Translations under genes and position numbers: made by a program | Shown: positions 25,606 through 34,817 of the stretch, in pieces | Layout of the letters: each line of letters starts with the position of its first letter | Numbering within the stretch: the stretch's first letter is position 1 | Source: Pantoea agglomerans NBRC 102470 | GTDB taxonomy: Bacteria > Pseudomonadota > Gammaproteobacteria > Enterobacterales > Enterobacteriaceae | Direction: 5' to 3' | Assembly: GCF_001598475.1 (NCBI RefSeq) | Contig: NZ_BCZA01000001.1 | Coordinates: forward strand, 124,001 to 188,000 | DNA: 64,000 nt | The notes under the pieces: generated by a model | Database searches by the model: none | Seen by the model: the letters and a program-made list of their open reading frames with translations, nothing else | What the model was told of the DNA's origin: nothing

Positions 25606-27108
25606 GCCGAAATTACCGGTCAGACGCTGATGGAAGTCCGTGCTGCGTGGATCCAGCCCCTCAATGGTCACCTCTGCACCATAACGCTGATAGCGATACT
25701 CAATGCCGTCCAGCGCCGCGACGCTGGACGCATCCCAGATTTGCGCGTGCGTTAAATCGATAGTGACCTTTTTAGGGTCATGGGCATAATCGAAATGCTC
25801 AAACAGATCGTTGCTGCTGGCGAAAAAAAGCGGGCCGCGCACCACATAGCGCACCGACTCGCCATCTTCGCTCAGCTGACGCTCCGCATGAATAACGTGC
25901 GCAATACGGCGGGCAAACAGCAGCATAGCCAGGATTACCCCAGCCAGAACGCCCAGTGCCAGATTACCTGTCCAGACAGTCACCGCTACCGTCAGCACCA
26001 TAATCAGCGTCTCTGACCACGGCATACGTTTCAGGGTAGCGGGTTGCAGGCTATGCCAGTTAACGGTTTTCACGGCCACCACCATCATGATCCCGGCCAG
26101 TACCACCATCGGGATTTGCGCCATAATCCGGCTCAGTCCGGTCACCAGTAACAGCAGCACCAGACCGGCGGCCACGGTGGAGACCCGGCTGCGCGCCCGG
26201 CCCAGCTCAACATTGACGATGGTCTGACCTATCATCGCGCACCCGGCGATACCGCCATAAAAGCCCGCCAGAATATTCGCCACGCCCAGGCCCCAGGATT
26301 CGCGACGCTTACTGGATGGGGTATCGGTCAGGTCATCGACCAGTTTGGCGGTCAGCAGTGACTCCATCAGCCCGACAAAGGCGATGCTCAGGGCCGTGGG
26401 CCAGATAATCTGCAGGGTCTGCAGGTTAAGTGGCACCAGCAGGCTGTTAAAACCGGGCAGACCGGGACTCATCGGCCCTTCATCGCCCACGTTCGGCATG
26501 CGATAGCCCATTAACAGCGCGACGGCAGTCACTACCACAATGGCAACCAGCGGTGAAGGAACACTTTTTATCAGACGCGGCAACAACAGCACGATAGCCA
26601 GTGTGACGGCAAAGAAGATCCACACCAGTGATGACTGTCCCCAGACGTGCGGCACCTGAGCAAAGAAAATCAGCACCCCGAGCGCATTCACAAATCCCAG
26701 CATCACCGAACGGGGAATATAACGCATCATGCGCGCCAGACCGGCCACACCAAACAGAATCTGAATGACGCCGCCCATCACCACCGCAGGCAGAATATAT
26801 TCAACGCCGTGCAGATGGACCATCGGCCCGATAACCAGCGCCACTGAACCCGCAGCCGCTGTTACCATCGCCGGACGTCCGCCCAGTATCGACAGGGTCA
26901 GGCAGAGCACCACCGAGGCGACGAGGCTGACTTTAGGGTCTACACCGGCAATAACGGAAAAGGAGATCACTTCAGGGATCAGCGCCAGCGCGGTAATCAC
27001 CCCGGCCAGGCATTCGCGGGTCAGCAGCGCAGGCGAACGCAGAACGCGCCCTACGCTGATATCGCCCGCCACAACGTCGGTTGCGGCAATATCATTGGTT
27101 TGAGTCAT
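25603..27108 (-). CDS. SulP-family anion transporter with STAS domain
   Basis: A 501-residue inner-membrane permease of the SulP/SLC26 family. The membrane part (residues 25-390) has the family start LTRECLAGVITALALIPEVISFSVIAGVDP and many hydrophobic helices, including AMIGQTIVNVELGRARSRVST. The cytoplasmic C-terminus is a STAS domain (residues about 410-500) with VTIDLTHAQIWDASSVAALD. Likely substrates in this family are sulfate, bicarbonate or dicarboxylates; sequence by eye does not settle which. It stands alone. Confidence 0.85.
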   Translation of the reverse strand: MTQTNDIAATDVVAGDISVGRVLRSPALLTRECLAGVITALALIPEVISFSVIAGVDPKVSLVASVVLCLTLSILGGRPAMVTAAAGSVALVIGPMVHLHGVEYILPAVVMGGVIQILFGVAGLARMMRYIPRSVMLGFVNALGVLIFFAQVPHVWGQSSLVWIFFAVTLAIVLLLPRLIKSVPSPLVAIVVVTAVALLMGYRMPNVGDEGPMSPGLPGFNSLLVPLNLQTLQIIWPTALSIAFVGLMESLLTAKLVDDLTDTPSSKRRESWGLGVANILAGFYGGIAGCAMIGQTIVNVELGRARSRVSTVAAGLVLLLLVTGLSRIMAQIPMVVLAGIMMVVAVKTVNWHSLQPATLKRMPWSETLIMVLTVAVTVWTGNLALGVLAGVILAMLLFARRIAHVIHAERQLSEDGESVRYVVRGPLFFASSNDLFEHFDYAHDPKKVTIDLTHAQIWDASSVAALDGIEYRYQRYGAEVTIEGLDPRSTDFHQRLTGNFG

Positions 27109-27219
27109 AAAGGATTGCAGGCTCTTTAGTTATTTTGCTCCCGCGCGAGGGGCGGGAAGATCAGGATAAACAGTGAGGGGCAGATAGTACCGGGCGACTG
27201 GCGAAGATACCAGAAAAAG

Positions 27220-27243
27220 GCGGATGACTCCTTCCGTGGAGTC
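27220..27243 (-). terminator. Possible terminator after the AriR-like gene
   Basis: GACTCC / GGAGTC stem, 6-base loop; on the minus strand it is followed by ATCCGCCTTTTTC, so the T-run is seven bases away. Moderate candidate. Confidence 0.4.
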
Positions 27244-27247
27244 GATG

Positions 27248-27508
27248 CTACAGTGAAAAATCGTCCGGGGTTTTATGGACCACCAGTTCAAGCAGCTGTC
27301 GGTAGATATCCAGTAATTCCCTGTCGCTTTCCAGCTCCAGCCGATGAATAAGCTTTGAGATAATCGCTTTATTGTTCACTGGCATGCCTGACTGCAAAAT
27401 TTCTGCAACCAGGATACCCAGCATCTCCATCTCGCTGGCGGGTTTATTGGCGGCAGGATTAAAATAATCAGCAATTTCCTGATTGGTCCGGGGAAGAATA
27501 TATTGCAT
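27248..27508 (-). CDS. AriR/YmgB-family biofilm and acid-resistance regulator
   Basis: An 86-residue helical protein that aligns by eye with E. coli AriR (YmgB, 88 residues): ADYF near the N-terminus, EMEMLGILVAEILQSGMPVNNKAIISKLIHRLELESD in the centre and a C-terminal VVHKTPDDFS. The family is dimeric and helix-rich, affects biofilm formation and acid response, and in some members connects to BluR/BluF-type blue-light regulation. No partner genes are adjacent. Three copies of CTGTACAA lie upstream. Confidence 0.75.
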   Translation of the reverse strand: MQYILPRTNQEIADYFNPAANKPASEMEMLGILVAEILQSGMPVNNKAIISKLIHRLELESDRELLDIYRQLLELVVHKTPDDFSL

Positions 27509-27616
27509 GTGTAAGCCCTTCAGAACAGCCCGATTCCGGTTCGGATGTCAGGACAAAAGCGATCAAAAAAACCACCGCATGGACAGATGCGATGGTACCA
27601 GTGTCACAAATTGAAC

Positions 27617-27663
27617 AGAAAAAATAACCTCTGAAGGTGGAAATCCACTGACACCTTCAGAGG
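27617..27663 (-). terminator. Rho-independent terminator of the DUF2000 gene
   Basis: Perfect 12-bp inverted repeat CCTCTGAAGGTG / CACCTTCAGAGG with a 12-base loop; on the minus strand it is followed by TTATTTTTT. It ends transcription from the 27899-29196 genes before ariR. Confidence 0.75.
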
Positions 27664-27708
27664 CGACGCAAGTGCATCATTCGTTACAGAGTCGCATGAC
27701 AACTCGTG

Positions 27709-27840
27709 GCAGTAAACTTATACAATGAAGCCCAATCTGTACAATCGGATTCTTTAACAAAGTGTGCTATTTGACACTTATCAGCAGCTTATAAGGACTA
27801 TTCCGAAACGAAAGCTGTACAAGTAACCTGTACAAACGGC
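27709..27840. other. Three CTGTACAA motifs upstream of the AriR-like gene
   Basis: Exact CTGTACAA at 27737-27744, 27815-27822 and 27828-27835, the last two 13 bp apart. They may be binding sites of an unidentified regulator; the stretch has no gene. Confidence 0.35.
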
Positions 27841-27898
27841 GGGGCCGAGGGGCGGGAGGGGAAAAACAGGAAGCCATGACCAGCTTCCCGCAAAAAGA

Positions 27899-28306
27899 TT
27901 AGCTGAATAGCGCCAGTTTTGCCGTCAGCTTTCGCAGGGCTTTTTTATCGCCGACGATGGCGACGCCCAGCAGGCGCCACTGCTGACGCGGTTGCTGTCG
28001 CAGGACGGCGCTCAGCGCCTGATAATCGGTAGTGGTCTGGCCCTCTTCCGGAAACAGCACCAGATCGTATTCAGCCTGTTCGCACTGTTCCCGCAATGCA
28101 CTGAGCTGCTCGTCAGTCGCGGCCAGCACCGGAATGCCGGTGGTGATCAAACCGGGAGAAGGGCGCCTGTCAGCATCCTCAAGGGTGTCGCCAACCAGCG
28201 CCGGATGTCGCTGTCCCAGGGTTAATGCCATCACGGCGGCAGCATTGGTGGCTTTGCCAGGCGGCAGAGCGGCATTGAGTATCATTACACAGCGTGGGTC
28301 TTGCAT
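27899..28306 (-). CDS. DUF2000 family protein
   Basis: A 135-residue protein of the DUF2000 family (related in fold to peptidyl-tRNA hydrolase 2). The N-terminal MILNAALPPGKATNAAAVMALTLGQRHPALVGD pattern is typical, with YDLVLFPEEGQTTTDYQAL later and GVAIVGDKKALRKLTAKLALF at the end. The ATG at 28304-28306 has AGGAG upstream; the longer frame overlapping the AraC gene is not supported. It follows the AraC-family gene by 41 bp on the same strand, so the two are likely cotranscribed. Members often sit next to AraC regulators; biochemical role unknown. Confidence 0.75.
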   Translation of the reverse strand: MQDPRCVMILNAALPPGKATNAAAVMALTLGQRHPALVGDTLEDADRRPSPGLITTGIPVLAATDEQLSALREQCEQAEYDLVLFPEEGQTTTDYQALSAVLRQQPRQQWRLLGVAIVGDKKALRKLTAKLALFS

Positions 28307-28347
28307 TGCGCTTCTCCTGACTAAAAAAAAGCATTGTGGCAAGTGGC

Positions 28348-29196
28348 TTAACCCAGGTCTGGAAGATTTGTGCAGGCGTGCTGATAACGGGAAGGGGTAA
28401 GCTGGCAGGCGCGTTTGAACCAGCGGCCCAGGTGACTCTGATCGGCGAAACCCAGCGCGGCTGCCACATCGGCGACGGGCTGGCCCTGCGCCAGCTGACG
28501 ACGCGCCTGGCTCAGCCGCCACTGCACCAGCCAGGCGTGGGGCGGCAAACCCCAGTGAGCCTGGAACAGACGCGATAACCGGAAGCGATCCACCTGCAGA
28601 TGCTGCGCCATCTGCTCCAGACCGGGATTATCCGCATGATGGGCAATCAGCCAGTCACGCGACTGCAGTGCCAGCCGGGCATCTTTATCCGGGGGCTGAG
28701 CGGGCAGTGACCACTGCCGGTGCGGGATGAGCTGCCCAAACATCCGGTCCAGCGCCGCCTCTTTGATGATGTCGGGATGGTTGTGCCACAAGGCATCAAA
28801 CGCATGCCAGACGGCATAAGCCAGTGGACGCTCGTCGCGCAGCGTGGCGGCAAAACGTAGCTCACGCAGTGAGGGTTTATCAGCCAGCATCGGAGCCAGG
28901 TGCTGCGCAATCTGCTGCGGCGAAAGATAGAGCATCCGGTAGGTAAAACCGCTTTCGTTGATGGCATCACCATCATGCAGCTCCTCCGGCTCCAGCATAA
29001 AGACCGTGCCTGGTCGGCTCTGATGCTGTTTGCGCCGCGAATGAAACTGCTGTACACCTTGCTCGGTCACGCCAATCAGATAACTGTCGTGCCAGTGAGG
29101 ATCATAGGCGTGTCCGGTAAAATGGGCGCGTAGCGCCTCAATACCGCTGACGGCGTCACGGCGCAGATCGACCCAGTTTGCTGATGCCTGTTTCAT
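28348..29196 (-). CDS. AraC-family transcriptional regulator
   Basis: A 282-residue regulator. An N-terminal cupin-like sensing domain (HAYDPHWHDSYLIGVTEQGVQQFHSR, FMLEPEELHDG) is followed by a C-terminal double helix-turn-helix (LEQMAQHLQVDRFRLSRLFQAHWGLPPHAWL, then ADVAAALGFADQSHLGRWFKRACQLTPSRY). This layout is the AraC type with an AraC-binding domain. I chose the ATG at 29194-29196. It precedes the DUF2000 gene and is divergent from the MarR/efflux operon, so it might regulate either. Inducer unknown. Confidence 0.8.
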   Translation of the reverse strand: MKQASANWVDLRRDAVSGIEALRAHFTGHAYDPHWHDSYLIGVTEQGVQQFHSRRKQHQSRPGTVFMLEPEELHDGDAINESGFTYRMLYLSPQQIAQHLAPMLADKPSLRELRFAATLRDERPLAYAVWHAFDALWHNHPDIIKEAALDRMFGQLIPHRQWSLPAQPPDKDARLALQSRDWLIAHHADNPGLEQMAQHLQVDRFRLSRLFQAHWGLPPHAWLVQWRLSQARRQLAQGQPVADVAAALGFADQSHLGRWFKRACQLTPSRYQHACTNLPDLG

Positions 29197-29341
29197 GTTA
29201 TCCGGCTCCCGGTTGCGGCCTCTGGACATTCTGCCGCGATCCACTAATTTTTAACAGACCGGACGCTTTTCATTGGCGTTTCGCTTTGCGTATAATAACG
29301 TCACCACTCAATTAGAACTCTTACTATTAGGCTGCTAACAT

Positions 29342-29773
29342 TTGACTCAGCACACGCGTACCTTTACCCACTTATTGCATCTGACCGCACATGCCTGGCG
29401 CCTGGCGGTCGATCGTCACCTTAAAGATAGCGGCTTAAGCATGAGCAGCTGGATGGCCATCGGGCTGATTGCCAGTGAGCCGCAACGCATGACCCAGACC
29501 GAGCTGGCACAGCTGCTGGGGCTGGAAGATGCCAGCATGGTACCGCTGGTGGATCGGCTGGTGAAACAGTCACTGCTGATGCGGGTACAGCCGCCAGAAG
29601 ATCGACGTAAGCGTCACCTGGTGCTGACTGATAAGGGTAACGAAGCGTTCGCCAAAGTGAAAACCGAGGCTGACGCACTCCGTACTGAAATGCTGGCCGA
29701 TATTGACCCTCAGGATCTGGCCGTGACCGAGCGCGTATTGCAACAACTCCTGAGCCGCATGGGAAGTATGTAG
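29342..29773 (+). CDS. MarR/SlyA-family repressor
   Basis: A 143-residue winged-helix regulator (TQTELAQLLGLEDASMVPLVDRLVKQSLLMRVQPPEDRRKRHLVLTDKG is the winged helix, in pieces). The start is a TTG at 29342; the only ATG options fall inside the domain. It is the first gene of a four-gene operon with three efflux components, separated from the next gene by 2 bp. Such MarR proteins usually repress their own operon and release on binding a phenolic or other toxic compound. Confidence 0.85.
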   Translation: MTQHTRTFTHLLHLTAHAWRLAVDRHLKDSGLSMSSWMAIGLIASEPQRMTQTELAQLLGLEDASMVPLVDRLVKQSLLMRVQPPEDRRKRHLVLTDKGNEAFAKVKTEADALRTEMLADIDPQDLAVTERVLQQLLSRMGSM

Positions 29774-29775
29774 CA

Positions 29776-31461
29776 GTGGCAAAGCGAAATCCCTACGCTG
29801 CACGCGAGTGGTTGCCGCACGAAAAACCAATGCTGCCGGGATCGCCCTCGACGCCGCTGCATCCGATGCCAAAACGCCTGGCGTTTGGCCTGATCGGTTT
29901 ACTTATCTCGCTGACCGGTGCGCTGAGTAACGCGCTGGTCACGGCGAATCTGGTCAACCTGCAGGGTACCTTTGGTGCCTGGTCGAATGAGATTGCCTGG
30001 CTGCCTGCGGTCTACGTGATGGGCAACATCTCTATTAACCTGCTGCTGGTGAAATTCCGCCAGCAGTTTGGCCTGCGTGTCTTTACCGAGGCGTTTCTGG
30101 TGCTGTATGTACTGGTGGCGTTTTTCCATCTCTTCGCCAACGATCTCAGTTCGGCAATCATTGTGCGCACCGCTCACGGTATGGTGGCTGCGGCGCTCAG
30201 TTCTCTGGGCATCTACTATCAGGTACAGGCCTGGCCTGCGAAACATCGGCTGAAAGCGCTGGTGATTGGCCTGACGGTATCGCAACTGGCTATCCCGCTG
30301 GCCCGCTTATTCTCTTCGGAATTGCTGCAGCTCAACGAGTGGCGCGGTCTCTATCTGTTTGAACTCGGTCTGGCGCTGATTGCGCTGGGCGGGGTACTAC
30401 TGGTGAAACTGCCACCGGGCGATCGCATCAAAACCTTTGAAAAGATGGATTTCGTCACCTTTATCCTGCTGGCACCCGGTATGGCGCTGCTGTGCGGCGT
30501 ACTGACGCTGGGCCGTATTGAGTGGTGGTTTACCACGCCCTGGCTCGGTATCTGTACCGCGATCGCCCTGACGCTGATTGTCGCTGCGATCGTCATTGAG
30601 CATAACCGGCGCAACCCGCTGATCAATACCCGCTGGCTAAGCAGCGGCATGATGGTGCGGCTGGGCATTGTGATGATCATGATCCGTATCGTACTGGCGG
30701 AACAGAACACCGGCGCAATCGGCTTTCTGCAGCAGATTGGCTTGCAGAACGATCAGATGCGCGGTCTGGCGCTGGCGATCATGGCCGGGGTTATTGCGGG
30801 CATCGCCGCCAGTGCGCTGACCATCAAGCCCAATCATCTCAACTGGCCGATTGTCACCTCGCTGGTGGTGATGATTATCGCCTCGCTGATGGATGCGCAA
30901 TCCAGTCCACTGACCCGCGCCAGCAATATGTATTTCAGTCAGTTTCTGCTGGGCTTCAGCAGCGCCTTTTTCATGGCGCCCGCGATGCTGATGGGCATTG
31001 GCAGCGTGGTGACTCAGCCGAAAAATCTGGTGAGCTTTGTGGTGCTGTTTGGCATGAGTCAGAACCTCGGCGGGCTGATCGGCTCGGCTATTCTTGGCAC
31101 GTTTCAGGTCTGGCGGGAAAAATATCACTCCAGCCTGCTGGGCGATCAGCTCTCACTGCTCGATCCCAACGTCACCGAACGGCTCAGCCAGTATAATGCG
31201 CTGTTTAATTCGCTGGTAGGTGACGACGTTCTGCGCGGCGCGCAGAGCACCAGCCAGTTACAGGTAATCGCCACGCTGCAGGCCAACGTGCTCGCTTATA
31301 ACGACACCTACCTGTTAACCGCTGCGCTGGCACTGGTCACCCTGATGTGGGTGATCTGGCGTTTGACCCGTCGTCGATATCTTGACTGGCGTCAGGCGCA
31401 ATTTAACCTGCGTGAGCAGCAACAGCTGGCCGCATTACAGGAATCAACGGAGAAACAATGA
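29776..31461 (+). CDS. MFS efflux pump, EmrB-like (DHA2-type)
   Basis: A 561-residue transporter with 14 predicted membrane helices, the DHA2 layout. The first helix (AFGLIGLLISLTGALSNALVTANLVNLQGTFG) and the third (SLGIYYQVQAWPAKHRLKALVIGL) match this subfamily. The start is a GTG at 29776. With the HlyD-type fusion protein and outer-membrane factor that follow, it forms a tripartite pump that expels compounds across both membranes. The stop overlaps the next start as ATGA. Confidence 0.85.
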   Translation: MAKRNPYAAREWLPHEKPMLPGSPSTPLHPMPKRLAFGLIGLLISLTGALSNALVTANLVNLQGTFGAWSNEIAWLPAVYVMGNISINLLLVKFRQQFGLRVFTEAFLVLYVLVAFFHLFANDLSSAIIVRTAHGMVAAALSSLGIYYQVQAWPAKHRLKALVIGLTVSQLAIPLARLFSSELLQLNEWRGLYLFELGLALIALGGVLLVKLPPGDRIKTFEKMDFVTFILLAPGMALLCGVLTLGRIEWWFTTPWLGICTAIALTLIVAAIVIEHNRRNPLINTRWLSSGMMVRLGIVMIMIRIVLAEQNTGAIGFLQQIGLQNDQMRGLALAIMAGVIAGIAASALTIKPNHLNWPIVTSLVVMIIASLMDAQSSPLTRASNMYFSQFLLGFSSAFFMAPAMLMGIGSVVTQPKNLVSFVVLFGMSQNLGGLIGSAILGTFQVWREKYHSSLLGDQLSLLDPNVTERLSQYNALFNSLVGDDVLRGAQSTSQLQVIATLQANVLAYNDTYLLTAALALVTLMWVIWRLTRRRYLDWRQAQFNLREQQQLAALQESTEKQ

Positions 31462-32552
31462 GTCAGCAGGATGAGCTTCAGGCGGCGGAACGCGAACGCG
31501 CGAATCGCCGCCGTATTCTTTCTATCGCCGCAGGCAGCGGCATTGTGGTGATTGGTGTACTGGTTATTCTTTATGCCTGGCAACTCTGGCCCTTCACCAG
31601 CGCAATACAAAGCACCGAGAATGCCTATGTGCGCGGTCAGGTGACCTTTATCAGCCCGCAGGTTAATGGCTATCTCACCTCAGTCGAGGTGATCGATCTG
31701 CAGCCCGTGAAAAAAGGGCAGTTGCTGATGACGATTGACGACCGTATCTATCGCCAGCGGGTGCATCAGGCGCAGGCGCAGCTGGCGATGAAGCAGGCGG
31801 CGCTGAACAATAACCTGCAGCAGCGTCGCAGCGCAGAAGCGACCATCCAGAGCAATAAAGCGGCACTGGAGAATGCCAAAGCACAGGCGCTGAAAAGCGG
31901 CTTCGATCTGAAGCGTGTCGAAAATCTCACGGCGGATGGATCCCTGTCAGTGCGTGAGCGCGACGCAGCCCGGGCCGCAGACGCCCAGGCGCAGGCACAG
32001 GTTCGTCAGGCTGCGGCGCAGATCGCCGTTGCCCAGCAGAATCTGCAAACTGTCATCGTTAACCGTGACGCGCTGAAAGGCGATGTCGACAGCGCCCGCG
32101 CCGCGCTGGAACTGGCGGAGATCGATCTGGCGAATACCCGGATTACCGCGCCCGATGATGGCCAGCTCGGCCAGCTGGCGGTCCGCACCGGCGCCTATGT
32201 CACGGCAGGTACGCGCCTGACCTCGGTGGTGCCTAATCACAAATGGATTATCGCGAATCTGAAAGAGACCCAGCTGGCAAATATTCGTCCAGGCCTGCCG
32301 GTGACGATTCGGGTCGATGCGCTGGATGGCAAACGCTTTACGGGTCAGGTTGAATTTATCTCTCCGGCCGCAGGCTCAGAGTTCAGCGCGATTTCGCCCG
32401 ACAACGCCACCGGTAACTTCGTGAAAATTGCGCAGCGCATTCCGGTTCGCATCCGCATCAATGACCAGGATATGCATCAGTTACGCCCGGGTATGTCGGT
32501 CGAAGTCAACATCGACACCGCCGCACAACCCGCTGGTGAGGGTGCGCCATGA
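31458..32552 (+). CDS. EmrA-like membrane fusion protein
   Basis: A 364-residue HlyD-family adaptor with one N-terminal membrane anchor (ILSIAAGSGIVVIGVLVILYAW), a biotinyl-lipoyl-like beta domain (AYVRGQVTFISPQVNGYLTSVEVIDLQPVKKGQLLMTID), a long helical hairpin (residues about 90-200) and a second lipoyl half (NTRITAPDDGQLGQLAVRTGAYVTAGTRL). The adaptor bridges the MFS pump and the outer-membrane channel. Starts at ATGA of the pump gene and ends overlapping the next gene by 4 bp. Confidence 0.88.
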   Translation: MSQQDELQAAERERANRRRILSIAAGSGIVVIGVLVILYAWQLWPFTSAIQSTENAYVRGQVTFISPQVNGYLTSVEVIDLQPVKKGQLLMTIDDRIYRQRVHQAQAQLAMKQAALNNNLQQRRSAEATIQSNKAALENAKAQALKSGFDLKRVENLTADGSLSVRERDAARAADAQAQAQVRQAAAQIAVAQQNLQTVIVNRDALKGDVDSARAALELAEIDLANTRITAPDDGQLGQLAVRTGAYVTAGTRLTSVVPNHKWIIANLKETQLANIRPGLPVTIRVDALDGKRFTGQVEFISPAAGSEFSAISPDNATGNFVKIAQRIPVRIRINDQDMHQLRPGMSVEVNIDTAAQPAGEGAP

Positions 32553-33934
32553 TGCGGCGCGGCTTAATGGTAAGCGCACTGGCACTCCTTCTGACCAGCT
32601 GTGCCACGCAGGTTGAAAAGGCACCGGCCTCTCTGCCGATCCCCGACGCCTGGCGCAATAGTGTCGGGCCATCTGCTGCGCCTGAGGCGGAGTGGTGGCG
32701 CGCTTTTCATGATGAAAATCTCAACCGGCTGGTGACGCAGGCGCTGCGCAATAACCCCGATATCCTCACGGCGCGATCCCGGGTTGACCAGTATCGCGCC
32801 CAGCTGCGCGCCACGCAGGGCGATAACTTTCCGACCCTGAGCGCCGGTGTGGCCGCGACCCGGGAGCGTACGCTCTCGTCAGTGACGGGCCAGCCCTATG
32901 AAACCGATATTTTTCAGGGCTTATTACAGGCGAACTACGAGGTCGATCTCTGGGGAGCACGCAGCAGCAGCATCACCGCATCGCAGGCGAGTTTAGCGGC
33001 GCAGCAGGCCGCTGCGTCTGCCGCCGAGCTGACCATCGCCAGTTCGGTGGCGTCAGGTTATCTCAACCTGTGCGCGCTGGATGAGCAGTTGCGGGTCACG
33101 GAGGCGACGCTGGCGACCCGCAACAATTCGCTGAAGCTGGCACAGCGTCAGTTTGAAACCGGCTACACCTCCAGGCTGGAGTGGATGCAGGCCGCCTCGG
33201 AATATCAGTCGGCCAAAGCGCAGATGCCCCAGTTGCAGCACCAGATCACCCAGCAGGAGAATGCGCTGAGCCTTCTGGTGGGTATGAACCCGCGCAGCAT
33301 CGCCCGTCGTCAGCAGTTTGACCAGATTGCACCGCAGCGGATGCCGTCACTGCTGCCATCAGAGCTACTCAATCGCCGTCCGGATATTGTGCAGGCTCAG
33401 CGTCAGTTACTGGCCGCAGATGCCAGCCTGGCATCGTCGCGCGCTAAGCTGCTGCCTGGGCTTAACCTCACTGCGACTGGCACTCTGCAGAGTTCGGTTC
33501 TGCACCAGCTCGCGGATGATCCGTTCCGGCTGTGGAGCGTGGGCGGCAGCATCCTGGCACCGCTGCTGAACCGTGAAGCGCTGACGGCGCAGGTGGATGT
33601 CTCAATGGCGACGCGGAATCAGGCACTTTATGGCTATGAAAAAGTGGTGCGCAACGCCTTCTCGGAAGTTAACGATGCAATAGACGCTATCAGGCAGCGT
33701 GAGGCACAACTTCAGGAGCTGCAAAAGCAGGAAGCCTATGTGACGGAAGCGCTGCGCATTGCCCGCAATCGCTATCAGAACGGCTACGCCTCCTATCTGG
33801 ATGAACTGGATGCGCAGCGCACCCTGTTTTCAACGCAGCTGAATCGGGTGACTGTCAAAAATAACCTGCTGCTGGCGCAGATCGATCTCTACCGCGCGCT
33901 GGGCGGTGGCTGGACACCCGCCTCCACACAGTAA
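32549..33934 (+). CDS. Outer-membrane efflux lipoprotein (OprM/NodT family)
   Basis: A 461-residue outer-membrane factor. The signal peptide ends at a lipobox (ALLLTSC-A), so it is lipid-anchored. The two repeats of the family fold are clear: residues about 45-250 (WWRAFHDENLNRLVTQALRNNPDI) and 255-450 (LLPSELLNRRPDIVQAQRQLLAADASLASSRAKLLPGLNLTATGTL). The last gene of the MarR-MFS-HlyD-OMF operon; the ATG overlaps the adaptor stop. Confidence 0.88.
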   Translation: MMRRGLMVSALALLLTSCATQVEKAPASLPIPDAWRNSVGPSAAPEAEWWRAFHDENLNRLVTQALRNNPDILTARSRVDQYRAQLRATQGDNFPTLSAGVAATRERTLSSVTGQPYETDIFQGLLQANYEVDLWGARSSSITASQASLAAQQAAASAAELTIASSVASGYLNLCALDEQLRVTEATLATRNNSLKLAQRQFETGYTSRLEWMQAASEYQSAKAQMPQLQHQITQQENALSLLVGMNPRSIARRQQFDQIAPQRMPSLLPSELLNRRPDIVQAQRQLLAADASLASSRAKLLPGLNLTATGTLQSSVLHQLADDPFRLWSVGGSILAPLLNREALTAQVDVSMATRNQALYGYEKVVRNAFSEVNDAIDAIRQREAQLQELQKQEAYVTEALRIARNRYQNGYASYLDELDAQRTLFSTQLNRVTVKNNLLLAQIDLYRALGGGWTPASTQ

Positions 33935-34200
33935 TCCCCAGACCGATCCAGCCGCAGCCAGAGTTTCTGCGGCAGGGATCGGCCTCTGCGCTGTCGCGGC
34001 GACTGCGCATATTCCCCGCTTTAATCCCCCAAATAACCCCCTAAAACCCACGCATACTTCTGCTTACCTGTCTTTACATTCGGTGGTATCATGCGCGGGT
34101 TTTAAGCCAGCCAGACGGAAAAGCGCACTGAAAGCTTAGCCTGCGCGAGACGGATTATCCGTTTAACTTACTGATATAAAAATAAAAGAAGGGATTCATC

Positions 34201-34587
34201 ATGAATAAAAAAACTATTTGCACGCTGGCCGTGGTCGCTGCGTTATTAACCGGCTGCGCGCGCACTGCGCCGATTCATAACGTGAATCAAACGCTCACTC
34301 AGCGTTACAGCGACAACCAGATGAAACTGGCGATCATCGAAGCGGGTATTGGCCGGAAATGGGTGATGACTCCCGTTTCGCCTGGCGTGATCAATGGTCG
34401 TCTGGCTCAGCGTGATTTCGTGGCGACTATTCGCATCACGTATACCAGCCAGAACTACCGCATCGATTATGTCAGCAGTGAGAACCTGAAAGCGGAGCAG
34501 GGCGAGATCCACAATAACTACAACCGCTGGATTGCCAATCTCGATCAGGATATTCAGTTACGACTCTCTGCTCTTGCCGCTCAGTAA
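34201..34587 (+). CDS. Small lipoprotein next to the APE cluster (ApeA-like)
   Basis: A 128-residue lipoprotein: signal peptide MNKKTICTLAVVAALLTGC with lipobox LTGC, then a soluble domain ending NNYNRWIANLDQDIQLRLSAL. From memory, a lipoprotein of this size and start (RTAPI after the lipid-bound Cys; NYNRW near the end) often precedes APE clusters and is sometimes misnamed excinuclease ABC subunit A. I am unsure whether it is the gene called apeA, so I leave the symbol empty. It is 230 bp from apeC, with a hairpin between, so it may be a separate transcript. Confidence 0.65.
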   Translation: MNKKTICTLAVVAALLTGCARTAPIHNVNQTLTQRYSDNQMKLAIIEAGIGRKWVMTPVSPGVINGRLAQRDFVATIRITYTSQNYRIDYVSSENLKAEQGEIHNNYNRWIANLDQDIQLRLSALAAQ

Positions 34588-34817
34588 TGCGTGCGCTGTC
34601 GCAATGATGTGTCGACAGCCGATCAAAGCATAAAGATCTCCGGCAGCCGGCCGACAAATCAGATGAGCTGCTATTGCTGAACCACTGAGTAACCCTCTAC
34701 CGTGAAGGCCTGATGCGGAATCGGCAGAGGGTTTCCCGGACGCACTTTTTTTGCAGAGGGCCGGGATGACGCCCCGATGAACGCCGACGCCACACATATG
34801 ACAAAAAGAGTGTTGAG
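34588..34817. other. Intergenic region before apeC
   Basis: About 230 bp with no gene. It contains an imperfect hairpin (AACCCTCT / AGAGGGTT around 34690-34731) lacking a clean T-run. It probably holds the promoter of the APE operon; I could not pick -10 and -35 elements with confidence. Confidence 0.35.
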
